From Saposhnikovia divaricata (Eukaryota; Streptophyta; Magnoliopsida; Apiales; Apiaceae): 64,000 nt of DNA. The notes below the pieces were generated by a model that did no database searches, was not told where the DNA came from, and saw only the letters and a program-made list of their open reading frames with translations. This document shows positions 33,601 to 46,060 of the stretch, one piece after another. A program made the position numbers and the translations under genes. The stretch covers positions 50,465,546 to 50,529,545 of the forward strand of contig CM071600.1 of assembly GCA_036435485.1 (NCBI GenBank), read 5' to 3'. Within the stretch, counting starts at the first letter, position 1; each line of letters opens with the position of its first letter.

Positions 33601-34334
33601 TATAACGCCCTAGAAAATTTCGAATTTAAAAATTATTTATTTAATATAAATTATGAATTATATTATGTGAATATTGTTGTAAAGGTGAAATGTATGTTAG
33701 ATGGTGTTTATGTGATTATATGATGATTTGGGTAAGCTACGAAGGTTTGTGTAATTTTATTTGTATTTTTGAGGATTTAAATATATTTAAATCATGTATT
33801 TTAATCCTCTGTCAACTTTATAAAATTATCGGAGGGATTAAAAATCATGAAATCTTTTGAAATATTTCCTTTATATATTTATTGAGTTTTAAAAATTGTT
33901 GGGTGAATTAATTTGGGTGGTGCGGTATTTTAAAATGATTTCAAGAGTTTTATTGTATTTAAAGGATCAAAATTTGTAAAATTCATATTTAATTCATTTT
34001 TGATCCGAAAAATATTTTAAAAATATGTGTGTGCTCGTAATTTTATACTCTTTATTTTAAAAATGAAAAGTTTAATTTTCCCAATTTTTCATTTAATTTC
34101 GATTTGTAAAAGTCGTGTATTAGTTTTAAACGCGAATAAGTAGCGATTTAATTTGGACCCGAGAGGTGTGTAGTAGTAATATAACATATTGGGCCAAGCC
34201 CAATAACCTTGACAGAAGCAGAGAGCACGCAGTAAGAAGGGGGAAGAAAGAAATCGGGGAGAAAGAATTGGGGGAAAATAGAATTAGGGTTTAGAAATTG
34301 AGATCAATACACACACACACACACACACACACAC

Positions 34335-34387
<53 letters not shown>

Positions 34388-34605
34388 TATGTGTGTGTAG
34401 TGTGTTTGACTGACATGAGCAAGGCTGTGTAGGGGTGGGGGAAAAGGAGCCGCGGTGGGGAGAAGGAGATGGCGTCGGGTAGCGGCAGCAGGCGGCGGCG
34501 CGGAGGTGGTGGCCGCGAGTCGTGAAGTGGCAGTGGTGAGTTCAAGCAGAGAGAGAGAGAGAGGGAGGTGGTGGCCGCGAGTCGTGAAGTGGCAGTGGTG
34601 AGTTC

Positions 34606-34683
<78 letters not shown>

Positions 34684-37600
34684 CTGTGGTGGAGTGGTTC
34701 TCCGGCGGGTCAAATCAAACAAAAGGGTATCCTCTCTTCCGGATTTAATTATTTAATTTCCATTTTAGATTAAATTGAAATGATATTGTTTTAATTTTTG
34801 TGATGTAATTTAGAGAGTCGATAATTGTTAAGTATAATTATTGGGATTGATTGCGAGAATATGGTGTTAATTTTTATAATTAGATTATATTCAAAATTCG
34901 AGAATATTGTTTTAATTTCCGTAATTTAATTCGGAGAGTTTATAGTCGTTAATTAAAATTGTTGGAATTAGTTGAGAGTTCGATATATGTTCGGGTTTAG
35001 TGATGGTTAGTTGTTAATTATTATTTGTCGGATTATATGTGGTTAATATTGTAGATCAGTTTTAAAACTTAGAGACTCGTTATAAATTAAAGTTATAATT
35101 TCGATAGTTCAAATTGTGGTATTCAGGAACCGATAAAAGTCGGGGGTTTAGTGATTGTTAGTTGTCGATTATTATTTATCGATTAATGTTTGGTGTCTAC
35201 TCGATTTTACTTATTGGAAATGGTTTTCAGTAATGTATACGGGTTAAATATCGTAAGACTGGTTATAGTCTTTTGCTAGAGGGTTTGATATGATTACGTG
35301 AATAATGCATGTTAAGTGGCTATTTGTATTATTTGAATATGGATCGAAATCAATAGTACTCTGTGATTAATTGAACTTAATCGATCTAGTAGATTAAAGT
35401 CAATTGATTAATTGTTTTAAGAACTAGTTCGGGCTGCTAAACCATGACTAGGGATTTCATTTAATATTATATGTTAATTGCTTATGTGATTAAATGGAAT
35501 TGTAAAACGTCGCAAAGGATGGACGTTATAGGATTTAAATTATGGATTTGAATAATTGTATATCTGAAGGATAAATTGTTAGATTCCTATTTCTTATGTG
35601 TTTATGTGATCAAGTGTTGAATGCCATTCGTATTTATATAATTTCTTATGTGTTTATTTGTGAGGAGTTGAAATGAGAACACGAGTCTTAAATGTCAATA
35701 TATAAGTACTTGTGTAATTCTCTTCAACTAGTTCCTCGGGCATACGAATATCAATGATTAATTGTCACGAGTATAATTAATATGCTTGAGTGACGTGATC
35801 ACTGATATAGCGTAAGTAATAGTTAATGCTGGGAGTTGTTTCCTAGGGCTTACGAATATCAATGATTGATCGTCCCGTGTATCATTAAAATGCGGGAGTG
35901 ATATGGTCATTGTTATACCGTAAGTAGTAGTTAATGCTAATATAAATTATTATGTGTTTACTGCATGTCGAGGCAGAATTCCTTATATGCTATGTGCCAC
36001 ATGTCAGGGCGGGTACTTTTCTTATATGTTTACTTTTATGTCTACAAATTGAGGTAGCTCTATTTTTATATAATTTGGTTGGTAAATGGTTGAATTGAAA
36101 AACAGGGGAATAGTCCTATTTACGAATACTTCATGCCGAAATTTTCTAAAATTCCCCTGCAAATCTATTTAAAATCTATTAATTTATTTGATTTCGATGA
36201 TTTGAAAGTATGTTGTGAATTTGCTGTGAAGTGGTTGCCTAGATGGTATCTAAGTATCAAGTGACCATCTGTGTTAAGTATTTGTGTGAAGTATGTATTT
36301 GACCTAGTGGTTATATTAAAGTTATTTTGTGAAAATGATTGTATATGTTTATATAAAATATGTGTGTAAACGATATAGGACGCGTATGGGTAGAATAAAG
36401 CAAAATAATAAGATTTTGCTTAGTTGGGTACTGAAATAGTATCTGACCTTGTAAAGGTTTGAATAGGAGACATTGCCAAGAGCAGTGCGTGGGAAAATGG
36501 AAAGACGAACATGAGGACAAGTATTAAAGCCAACAGGTGAATTGACGTGGAAGTGGTGAGTTACGAAGTAGAAATGGAAGTAAAGCCAAATAAAAGGCTA
36601 CCAAGTAAAGGCTGACGTGAAATTGGGTCGAGGATCAATGTTAGGATCGAGAACTTCGTATATCGAGGCAAGTGTTATTCCTAATCACTTATTTTTCAAG
36701 TGATGCAACTCAATTTCTTGGTTGAATAATATAGATTGGTCAAGCATGTTTAGAAAGTGATGCACTCTTTCAATTTGCGATTTATAGTTAATTCTCCCCA
36801 CCCAGAGCAAGCATCAAATTTTTCAAAGGACCATACCAATATCCTTTTTCTGCAAATTATTTCATCCAATGGATGTTAAAGCTTCCTTAGTGGAAGACTT
36901 TTCTTTTATCTTTTTAAAAATGTTAAAAGGCTCTCTAATTAGGAAGAATCCATGTTTTAAACCTCTACAAATACCTGTTCTGAAATTTCTGGTTTTAGCA
37001 AATTTCACCAGAGAACCCCTTTCTTCTTAAAATGTTTTCTTCAAAATGATTTGAAAATTAATTATCCTAAAACTAACTTTTCACAAATAATCGTTTAAGC
37101 TGTTTTACTCGTTTATGTGAAATCAAACCTTATTGTGCGTTAAAAGATTTTATAAATTTGTAATGATCCATTATGTCCCTGCTCTAACTTAGAATTTCAA
37201 GTGATGATAATCTTGTCGCGATTTATATCTTCTATTGTTGCTCTAGTTGATTATCTCTTCAATCAATTTAATGATGTTATGTCCCCATTAATTTATATTT
37301 ATCTTGTCGATATTTATTTAACTGCTGTTCTTTATATTCTCCACCCCACTTATTATCGAACTTGTCGGTAGTTGTTAAAGATCGTGATTATCTGGTTATT
37401 CCCCTGTATCGTATCGAACTCATTGATACTAGTAGATATTGTTGTATCCTCATTGACTATTAATCATAAGTCATTATTCAGGAACATGAGTTTCCAGTTA
37501 TTGGTTGGCAAAGGTTGTCGATTGTTCCTACACCTATTGTGGTTGATATAGAATTGGAAATGTTTTTTTTTAAAGTGGCCCTTGGGTCGTAAAACCCTTC

Positions 37601-38371
37601 AGGGTGAGACAATATTATGGTCGGAAGTTAAGGCCAATGTGTGCCATGGATCCAATTAAGGACATTGTTGTGTGCGTTTGTCCGGGATTAGTGCGTGACT
37701 GATCAGCAGCCTAACCTTATTGTTTTTTTAAAATAAATAAAATTCCAATTCTAATCTATACTCTGAGATTGAGATGTTCAGTTCTTGACTCCTTGGAAGT
37801 CTGTTTTAATAATACTTTGATATCAGAATTCTTATCAGTTCTAGTTTCTGATGCACCTTATTAATGGTGAATTGTTGGCCCTCGTGGCAATCTAAAAGTT
37901 AATATAACTAATTCCTTCATAGAATGAAACGAAACCCCTTTGTTTATCAGAATTGTCATCGTTATTGAAATTGTTATCACTATTGCACTTGCTGAGCATT
38001 GTTGGCTCACTCTTGCTTGTTTGTTTTCTTCAGCTAATAGAGAAGGTTAGTGAACCTAGTAATGGTCATTGGTGTTGCTTTCCAGCAGCGAGAGGAGACG
38101 ATCGGGTTGCGGATTCTCATTGGTTAGTGGTTGGGAATTCGTCAAGGTTGGATATTCAGTTAGACAGTGATTTTATTTATTCATAGAATTGTATAACATT
38201 TTATTCTGAGGATGGATTGTAATAGTAATTTGATAGTTGTTTCATACCATAACCTGTATATGATCTTGGTTAAGGGGTTTTATTGTTATATGTTGTTTAT
38301 ATCCAGGATTGTATAATGTTGTTAGTGGCTAGTGGCCCTATATCTGTACCCCGGATTTTTGGAATGCTACA
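33601..38371 (+). repeat. 5' LTR of the LARD-like element (4,771 bp)
   Basis: Positions 33,601-34,020 match 42,233-42,652 and 35,532-38,371 match 54,983-57,823 closely. The part 34,021-35,531 has no counterpart in the 3' LTR. That part holds (AC)n at about 34,309-34,336, (TA)n at about 34,337-34,382, (GA)n at about 34,610-34,681 and a 62-bp tandem duplication (GTGGCCGCGAGTCGTGAAGT units at about 34,510 and 34,572). Short frames at 36,311-36,520 (minus) and 37,953-38,186 (plus) are kept in both LTRs but have no recognisable domain. Confidence 0.9.
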
Positions 38372-38374
38372 AGT

Positions 38375-38386
38375 TGGTATCAGAGC
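38375..38386 (+). promoter_or_regulatory. Primer-binding site of the LARD-like element
   Basis: TGGTATCAGAGC, three bases after the 5' LTR end, matches the initiator-tRNA-Met PBS; the next base departs from the consensus. Confidence 0.88.
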
Positions 38387-41300
38387 TACAGGTTATGGTC
38401 ACTGAAACAGATTACGAGGGTTAGGGTATGTGTATAAGATAGACGTCGGATAGAACGGTTTAGGATAAGGATCGCGTTATGATACTTCGGCAAGAGTTGT
38501 GACGTTAATCGATCTTTCGGCTTATCGCGCGAGCAGAAGTTCGAATCGTTTAAGGATTGGGCTATTAGCAAAACAGCAAACCCGAAGCGGCATAAGCTAA
38601 GTGGACAGATGGAGCTATCAGTCCGGGGGACGTTATCTCGAGATTTTTGCGTAGAGTCTAGAACTTTCTACGATATTAGTTTCGATGTGAACGTTTCGGA
38701 GATGGTACGAGAAGATTGAGAATGCGAAGTGGGAAGCGATTACTAGCAAGAATTGGAAGTTGAGCGTAATTATGCACCCTTAATCGTTGATTCATTCGAA
38801 TTCATTGCCTAAAGAAATTTCCTATTCTTTTCTTGAATTGTCGCAAATTAATTCCCGGTTAGTATCGTTGTTGAGGCATTCGTTGCGTAGCGACGGTCCA
38901 AAATCGAGAATGAATTGAGATCTTCTTATTTATTCAACTCATTATTGTCAGGCCGATTTTGGCAGCTAAGTATATTAGTGCTTAGTCGACAATAGTGAGA
39001 TTATGAATAATTAGGAATTTCTTAAATGTTTACCTAATTAATAGTTGATGCATCCATCGAAAAGTTTTCTATACATCAATTGATGATGAGTCTTATATAT
39101 CAGATTTATTCGAAGTTCAATCCCATTCTTTAGGAAATATCTATACTTTCAGAGGGCACTTGGTCCAACGTTACAAGAAATTTTTGAAACTCTTGAATCC
39201 CTTCTATTTTCATGAATACTTGATTTTCTTTATAACAACTGAGATGAACAACCTATGCAGATAGGGGATTCAGGGACATCTTATCCTTGTGATAGAAGTC
39301 CAGTGGGACGCCACTGATTGTGTTTGTCATGAAAGTACTAAAGACTGGCCATCTTTTGGTACTGTGGTGGTTGACCAAGTGACAAATGCAACCTGAAAAT
39401 AGTTCAAAGATCATATTGATCTCTCGGTTGAACTTCTTTATAAAAGTTTTATCAAACAAATTCAGTGTATATTCATGCTTGATGCCCATTTATTTTATTG
39501 ATTTCCTCTATCAAAAATTCGATGATTTCAAAGTTCCTATTGATGAAGATATGCGAAGATAGACGTGACGAAGTCTTAAATGATTAAAATTACAACTGTG
39601 TTGACGAAGAAGTGGTTATGCAAGTTTAAGAATTTAGTGATTAAGGCAGATATGTCATGTCAAATTGGAATCTTTAGTGGATCGTTGAAACATGGACAAG
39701 AATTAAGATTATTGAGAATTGAATAAAGGAAAGGAGTAGTAAATAAGAAAAGCATATGATTACAAATACGGTTAAAGGATGAAAAGAGAATGGTGACGAA
39801 GATGTTGGGTATGAGATGTTCAATGCTGAAGAAAGATTGTTTTGGACATCTATTGAAGGGCAAAAATAGTAGACAAAATATCATAAATTCTAAATGTTGG
39901 AGCCGTTGTTGGACATAAGATGTTAGAAACAAGAAGGATGACTTGGATAAAGCAGAGTGAAGTGAAACGGAATGGTTTATAAGAATTATCAGGAAGAATC
40001 AGGACTGAATGAGGGGTAAGGTGATTATGTGGAGTAAATAACTTATGCAAGCCAGGGTAGAATGTCATAATTATCAAGGATGGAGGAAAGTTGACTAAGA
40101 TGAAATAAAATGACAAGAGGAGAAAGAATGGGAAACCAGGAGGTTTCCAGAAGCGATTAAACAGAAAAAAATAATATAAATTAGTTAAGGGAAGTGGAAT
40201 CCCGAAGATTTGGAGTTAGAAGAGTGGACACAGTAGTTGCCTATAGAATGAGAATTAGCAGAAATTAACGAGATCCTATGATCAGAAAATAAGATTTAGG
40301 GAGTAGAATCCCTAGAGATTTTATCAAGATAAACGTGGGAAGTTGTGGCTGTAACCAGAAGGGTAGTGTGGTAACAAGAAGCAGAGTAAGAAGTTAAAGC
40401 TGTGTGTTATGAGCTTGGAAAGATGGGGAATTTTTGCCAAAAATAGTATCATATCAATCGTAGTGGAATTATGAAAAGAGTAGTAAGACTACTGCTATGA
40501 TTATCAAGAATCTAGAAATTCAAAATGATTATGAAGGAAGTTAGTAGGAAGTGTTTGTAATAACTAGAAAAAGAACTAAATACGATCCAGGATTAGATTT
40601 ATTTCCCAACAACGAAATGCGAGCAAATTGTGAGGACCAGAAAAAGGGAGATTTTGACTTTGAGAAAGATAAAGACGGTGTTTTGAGGTCGAAAGCAGAC
40701 ATAGAGGTCTTAACGATTAAGCAAACCAAGTTGTTGTACCATGGGAATGGAATTGTTTTGTATAAGGAGATATCGGAAAGGAGACAATTAAGTCAAAGCA
40801 TATTCCGATGAATAAGGTTTCAAACGGCATTCAGACGAAGAATTTAACATGATCGTAGGTCACATATCAAGATGATCGAAGACTCATGAAGCGTATGCAA
40901 ATCAATCTAGAGCGATTTTAAGAGTTTCCAAGAAAAGGAGAAAATTTGGCACAAGGATTTTAATGTGAATTTTGAAAGTCATGATTTTTTGATTAATGTG
41001 AGTGGTGTAAATGTTGAAGTTGTAATGTGTAGAGTCAAATTCGAGAACTCGTCAAGTATGCAAATTTGCGATTCGAAAGTTGATTTCAGAGGACTCGGGG
41101 TAGTGTATTTTGAATAAGATATATATACGATTTAAGGAAAATGGTCATCAGTTCGAAATGGTTACTCAGCAAAACAATGAGGTTAAGGATGGATTCAAGT
41201 TTTCTGATTATTTCCTTCTTGAGTAACATTGCACGTGAAAGAGGAGTAAGATGATTGGGAATTTCTTAATATTCTTTCCTCAAAATTTTATTTGAGGAAG

Positions 41301-42220
41301 GTTTCGTTTAGAATATGTAAATAAATGGTGAAGTGGTATAAGTTGAATATGCATGTTGATAAAAGTGGGAGCTTGTTGGGAATTGTTGGAGTAAGAATTG
41401 CTTCATGGTTAGTATCAAGTGAGGTTTTGACCTCAGAAGAATTAATATTACAGATTGGTTAACTTAATTTTGTTCTTGTATTGAGTGAAGTCACAGTCAA
41501 GGTGACAAGCTTTAGCTATCAAAAGCTGTAAATAATCGAGGCTATGTTTCACAAAGATTTAGCAAACCAGAATATTTTATTAGAGTGAGAATCGAGTTGT
41601 TAATTGAATTATATTTGATGTGCATCTAAGGACGTATGTGTTGATTGCAGTATCCGATTGCAAGGATGCGACTGAGAATGGACAGTATGATGTTAAGTTT
41701 CCAGATTAGGTACTCGGTAGAATGATGGGACTAAAGTCTGATAAGAATTTCTTAATTATTCCTTCCTCGATCGACATAGTCCGTGAAAATGGAGTAGAAA
41801 TGATTGAAGGATTTCTTGAGATTTCTTTTTCGAAGTTCTATTAAGAGCTGGAGAATGGTACCAAGTGTATATTGTTGTGAATCAAGGCAAATAATGCGGT
41901 TGCATTATTGCGAAGAATTGGCGTGATAACATAAGTTTTGACGTGGGGTATACTTCGTTATACGGAAAGGTCATACCGATTTCCGGAGAAAAGATATTCG
42001 CCTAAGTGTGGTAAATGTCTAGAGTTAATAAGACTCAAAAACCAAAGCTTAAGGCTATTTTAGAAATTGAGGGCTCATGGAATGAGCTTATAAATTTATG
42101 AGTTGGTATGGGGGAAAATCCTAGTGTTGAAAGATGCAACCTGGGAAGTGGAAGTAAGATGTTTGAGGAAAAATTGTTAATTGTGTCCTTAGCGTTGATT
42201 CTGAGGACAGAATCCTATTA
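38387..42220 (+). other. Non-coding interior of the LARD-like element
   Basis: Only short frames in either direction. An imperfect internal duplication is visible: sequence near 41,183-41,290 resembles 41,733-41,830 (shared AATTTCTTAAT, CGTGAAA.TGGAGTA). The last 150 bases (ATGCAACCTGGGAAGTGGAA, then GAGGACAGAATCC) resemble the decayed 3' end of a gypsy pol. It may be a heavily decayed or a conserved non-coding LARD interior. Confidence 0.65.
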
Positions 42221-42232
42221 AGGGGGGAAGGA
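42221..42232 (+). promoter_or_regulatory. Polypurine tract of the LARD-like element
   Basis: AGGGGGGAAGGA lies immediately 5' of the 3' LTR start TATAACGCCC, the position for plus-strand DNA priming. Confidence 0.88.
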
Positions 42233-42652
42233 TATAACGCCCTAGAAAATTTCGAATTTAAAAATTATTTATTTAATATAAATTATGAATTATATTATGT
42301 GAATATTGTTGTAAAGGTGAAATGTATGTGAGATGGTGTTTATGTGATTATATGATGATTTAGGTAAGCTATGAAGGTTTGTGTAATTTTATTTATATTT
42401 TTGAGGATTTAAATATATTTAAATCATGTATTTTAATCCTCTGTCAAATATATAAAATTATCGGAGGGATTAAAATCATGAAATCTTTTGAAATATTTCC
42501 TTTATATATTTATTGAGTTTTAAAAATTGTTGGGTGAATTAATTTGGGTGGTGCGGTATTTTAAAATGATTTCAAGAGTTTTATTGTATTTAAAGGATCA
42601 AAATTTGTAAAATTCATATTTAATTCATTTTTGATCCGAAAAATATTTTAAA
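42233..42652 (+). repeat. 3' LTR of the LARD-like element, left part
   Basis: Nearly identical to 33,601-34,020, then breaks off at TATTTTAAA, where two filler bases (CT) join it to the truncated copia LTR. Confidence 0.9.
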
Positions 42653-42655
42653 CTG

Positions 42656-43505
42656 AAATAATTAGTTAAATGATTTTTATAAATCATTTAATTAATTATA
42701 AACTGAAAAATATGATGATATAACTATCAACTGATAGTTATACCGATAGTCATATACAATTCAAAGAAGAGATAGTCATATTCAGTTCAAAGAGGAGATA
42801 GTCATATGCAGTTCAATTGGATAGTCATATTTCATTCAAAGGGTAGTAATACCGAATGTTATATTGAACTGGATAGTAATACCGAATGTTATATTGAGCT
42901 GGATAGTTATACCGAAAGTTATATTTAAACTGGACAGTCATATTACATTCAATTGATAGTCATACCGATTGTCATATTAATGTAAAATGATTGTTCTATC
43001 AGTTTAAACTAAGTAATATGACTATGGCTGTGTTATATAAAGAAGCAGAATGCAGAAGAAATGAGGCAGTCGAGCAAAACACAGAAAATACACACAGCAG
43101 CTCTTATCTCTCTCTCTCAAGCTCAAGAACACTTACAAATTAAATTCTGTAAATTCAAGTTCATCTCAGTGGTAATATCTTATCCATTGGAACTTGTTTA
43201 CTTGTGATTCTTGTACTACTAGCGAATTAAGTTTCCTAGTTCACAAATTGATATCTTGATTTTTATTAACTAAATTAGCAAAGTTCATGTTGAATTTTCT
43301 AATTAGTTATTAATTAGTTGATAATCGTTTGGACTGATTTTGTAACACCCATCAAGTTAATATATTGTTATATTCAACTTGAAATTTGTGTTATATTATT
43401 CCGCACAAAATATTCGTTTAAGTGAAAATTGTTTAACGAATAAATTTCGGTAAAATGGTATAGATTGTATTCAACCCCCCTTCTACAATCTTATCGGACC
43501 TAACA
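42656..43505 (+). repeat. 5' LTR of the Sirevirus-like element, 5'-truncated
   Basis: Matches 54,101-54,982 and lacks the counterpart of 53,530-54,100. Contains GATAGTCATA at 42,745, 42,771, 42,797 and 42,820, and two copies of a 30-bp unit with TAGTAATACCGAATGTTATA. Ends CGGACCTAACA. Confidence 0.9.
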
Positions 43506-43507
43506 AT

Positions 43508-43520
43508 TGGTATCAGAGCC
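43508..43520 (+). promoter_or_regulatory. Primer-binding site of the Sirevirus-like element
   Basis: TGGTATCAGAGCC, a perfect 13-base match to the plant initiator-tRNA-Met PBS, two bases after the LTR end. Confidence 0.95.
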
Positions 43521-43603
43521 TATTGATTGATACACAAATCAAGATCCTATTTTTACTCAATCAAAAATCAAGCTTGAATTTTTAACTCTCTTAAAAATTC
43601 ATC

Positions 43604-46060
43604 ATGTCAGCCAAAGGCAATGTTAAAATTCCTATCTTTAATAAAGATAACTATGACATGTGGGAAAAAAAAATGGAGTTATTTCTTGATGTAGCAAATC
43701 CAAGATTTTTGTGGGTTTTGAAAAATGGACCAGTAATTCCTATCCAACATGATACTGAAACAGTTACAAATGGAATTGTAACAATACCTGCAAAATCCTA
43801 TCCAAAGGACCCTAAGAACTTTACCTCTGAAGAAAAAGAGGAAGCTGGATTGGATAAAAATTTGAAACTCATTCTATTAGATTCCCTAGATGCTGTAATG
43901 TATAGCCATGTAAGGAATTGTAAAACTGCTAAGCACATCTGGGAAACTATTGAGATCATTAATGAAGGGACTGATGAAGTCAAGGAAAATAGACTTCAAA
44001 TTTTGACCACTGAATATGAACACTTTAGAGCTAGCCCTAATGAAGGCATTCAGGAAGTGTTCGAAAGGTATAACAAAATAATCAACAACTTGCAAGTTCA
44101 TGGCAAGCAATATACTCAGAAGGAGATCAACATGAAGTTTTTACTGACTATGCCTACTCACTTAGAGCATAGAATCACCGCCATCAGAGAATCTAGAGAT
44201 TTAACTCAGATTGCTCTTGAAAGGCTGTTTGGTGTTCTGAAAACATATGAATTAGAACAAGTACAGCAAAAGGAATTCTATGGCAAAGGCAGAATGGCAA
44301 ATTCTTCTACCGCTCTAGTGGTTGAGGTTCCTAAGGAAGTGGAAGCTAAAGTTGTTCAACCTAACAGCTTCAACAAGGAACAAACTGAAGTAGAACATGG
44401 CCAAACACCAGCTACTCAAGATGGTGGAGAATTTTACTCACTTGAAGAGCTGGATCAATTGGAAGATGAATCTATGGCAATGATGGTGAGACAATTCAGT
44501 AACTTCAGATTCAGAAGAAATCCAAAGTTCAGGTTTAAGTCAAATAACAGATTTCAGAGAGGAGGTTCTTCATCCTCTAGTAACAGGGGAGGTTATAAAA
44601 CTGGAACTGTTGACAGAAGCAAGATCCGTTGTTTCAATTGAAATGAGTTGGGACACTTTGCTACTGAGTGTCAGAAACCCAAGCAAGCACAGAAGAAAGA
44701 TTATGCTTCTGAAAAGAAGAAGAGTGGAAGAGCTTATGTAGTTGCTGGTAAAAGCTGGGATGACACAGATAGCGAAGATGAAGAATATGGAAACTTTGCG
44801 CTGGTGGCAAATGCTGAATCATCAACTTATTACACCACACCGGTAACTCTTACTGATGCTGAGTTAATTCATAGTTTACGTAATTGCTTGAATAATGCAT
44901 AAAAAGGGTACGAGAGAATAAGTCTTGTTAACACTAACCTTGAAAATGAAATGTTAGATTTAAAAAAGGTGCAGATTAATCAAGATAAGAATATAGAAGA
45001 AATAGCTCGACTTAATTACAGAGATAAGTCATTAGGAGAATACATGGTAAAACAAGTTGATAGGATTGCTGATCAAGATATCAGGATTAAAAAACTGGAA
45101 ACACAGATTAGAGCTTGTTATAATACTGTTAAAGTTTCTAAAGAGTTCTTCAACAAACAAGCAGTAGAACGAACTGTAGGAATAGGATTTGATTACAATC
45201 AAGCTGTTGGTTCTTTGAGTAATCATTCTCCTAATCTTATTTCAGCTAAAGAAAGAGGTATACCACATATTCTCAAGAATGTTGAAAAACCAATGTTTAC
45301 AAAATCTGATGCTGGCCCACCAGATATTCTTTCTATGGTTATACAAGAAGAAATGAGAAATGTGGATAGTGCAAATGGCACAGTCCTTATTAAGGATAAA
45401 TGTGTTAAGGATAAAACTGTTAAGAACACTAATACAAAGAATGTTTCATACAAGAAAAATGTCACAGTCTTTGTTAAGGCTAAATCAGTTGAGGACACTA
45501 ATACAACGAATGTTTCATCCAAGAAAGATGTACCTAAAGTACCAGTCAAAGTTGTTGAATCAGCTAGTTCTTCTAAGACTGGATTAGGTAGTAATAAGTT
45601 GAAACAGAAAAATACCATGTCTACCATTGATTCTAATCATAAAGCATGTGGTGTTATCAATTGTATGTCTTGTGCTTTTAACAGTATGCGTGCTTATTTT
45701 AATGGTAATTATGCATGTGTTAAACAGAATGCTCCTCGACAGCACATGAACAGGAACAATAATGTTCAATCAAAGACTACTTTTCCTCCTCAAGTTAGGA
45801 GAGAGACATTTGCACCTAAGACTAAACAAAAGGTTACCAAGAATGTCTACCAGGTCAAATGTCCAGTCAATGACACAAGTGTTACTGTTGCTAGAGAAAC
45901 ATGGATACCCAAGATTAAACAAAAGATTTTCAAATCTGTTTATAAGGTTAAATGTTTATTGACTAAAGAGGTTAGAATTATAAATGTTGTTTTGCCTGAT
46001 AAAGGTCAATACTTTAAATACGCAGGACCCAATCAAATTTGGGTCCCGAAGAAGGTTTAA
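43604..46060 (+). pseudogene. Sirevirus-like gag region (two in-frame stops)
   Basis: Begins ATG 43,604 (MSAKGNVKIPIFNKDNYDMW), a UBN2-type copia Gag giving capsid/nucleocapsid. A CCHC zinc knuckle at about 44,630-44,680 is cut by TGA at 44,639-44,641, on the codon expected for its second Cys. The same frame continues (NELGHFATEC, acidic DSEDEEYGNF), meets TAA at 44,900-44,902, then continues through a lysine- and coiled-coil-rich part to GPNQIWVPKKV and a stop at 46,058-46,060. The GPNQIWVPK phrase normally leads into protease in these elements; here protease lies in another frame, so a shift of one base occurs near 46,040-46,060. Whether that is mutation or programmed recoding is not decided by the sequence. 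Confidence 0.85.

Noticed and set aside
34387..34756. Frames of repeated SL or RE dipeptides
   Set aside because: Direct translations of the (GA)n microsatellite inside the 5' LTR.
36311..38186. Possible genes in the 5' LTR (69 and 77 codons), also present near 55.8 and 57.4 kb
   Set aside because: Present twice only because the LTR is duplicated; no recognisable domain. Kept as a remark, not a gene call.
40551..40811. 86-codon frame in the LARD interior as a possible gag remnant
   Set aside because: No zinc knuckle or other Gag motif; length is compatible with chance.
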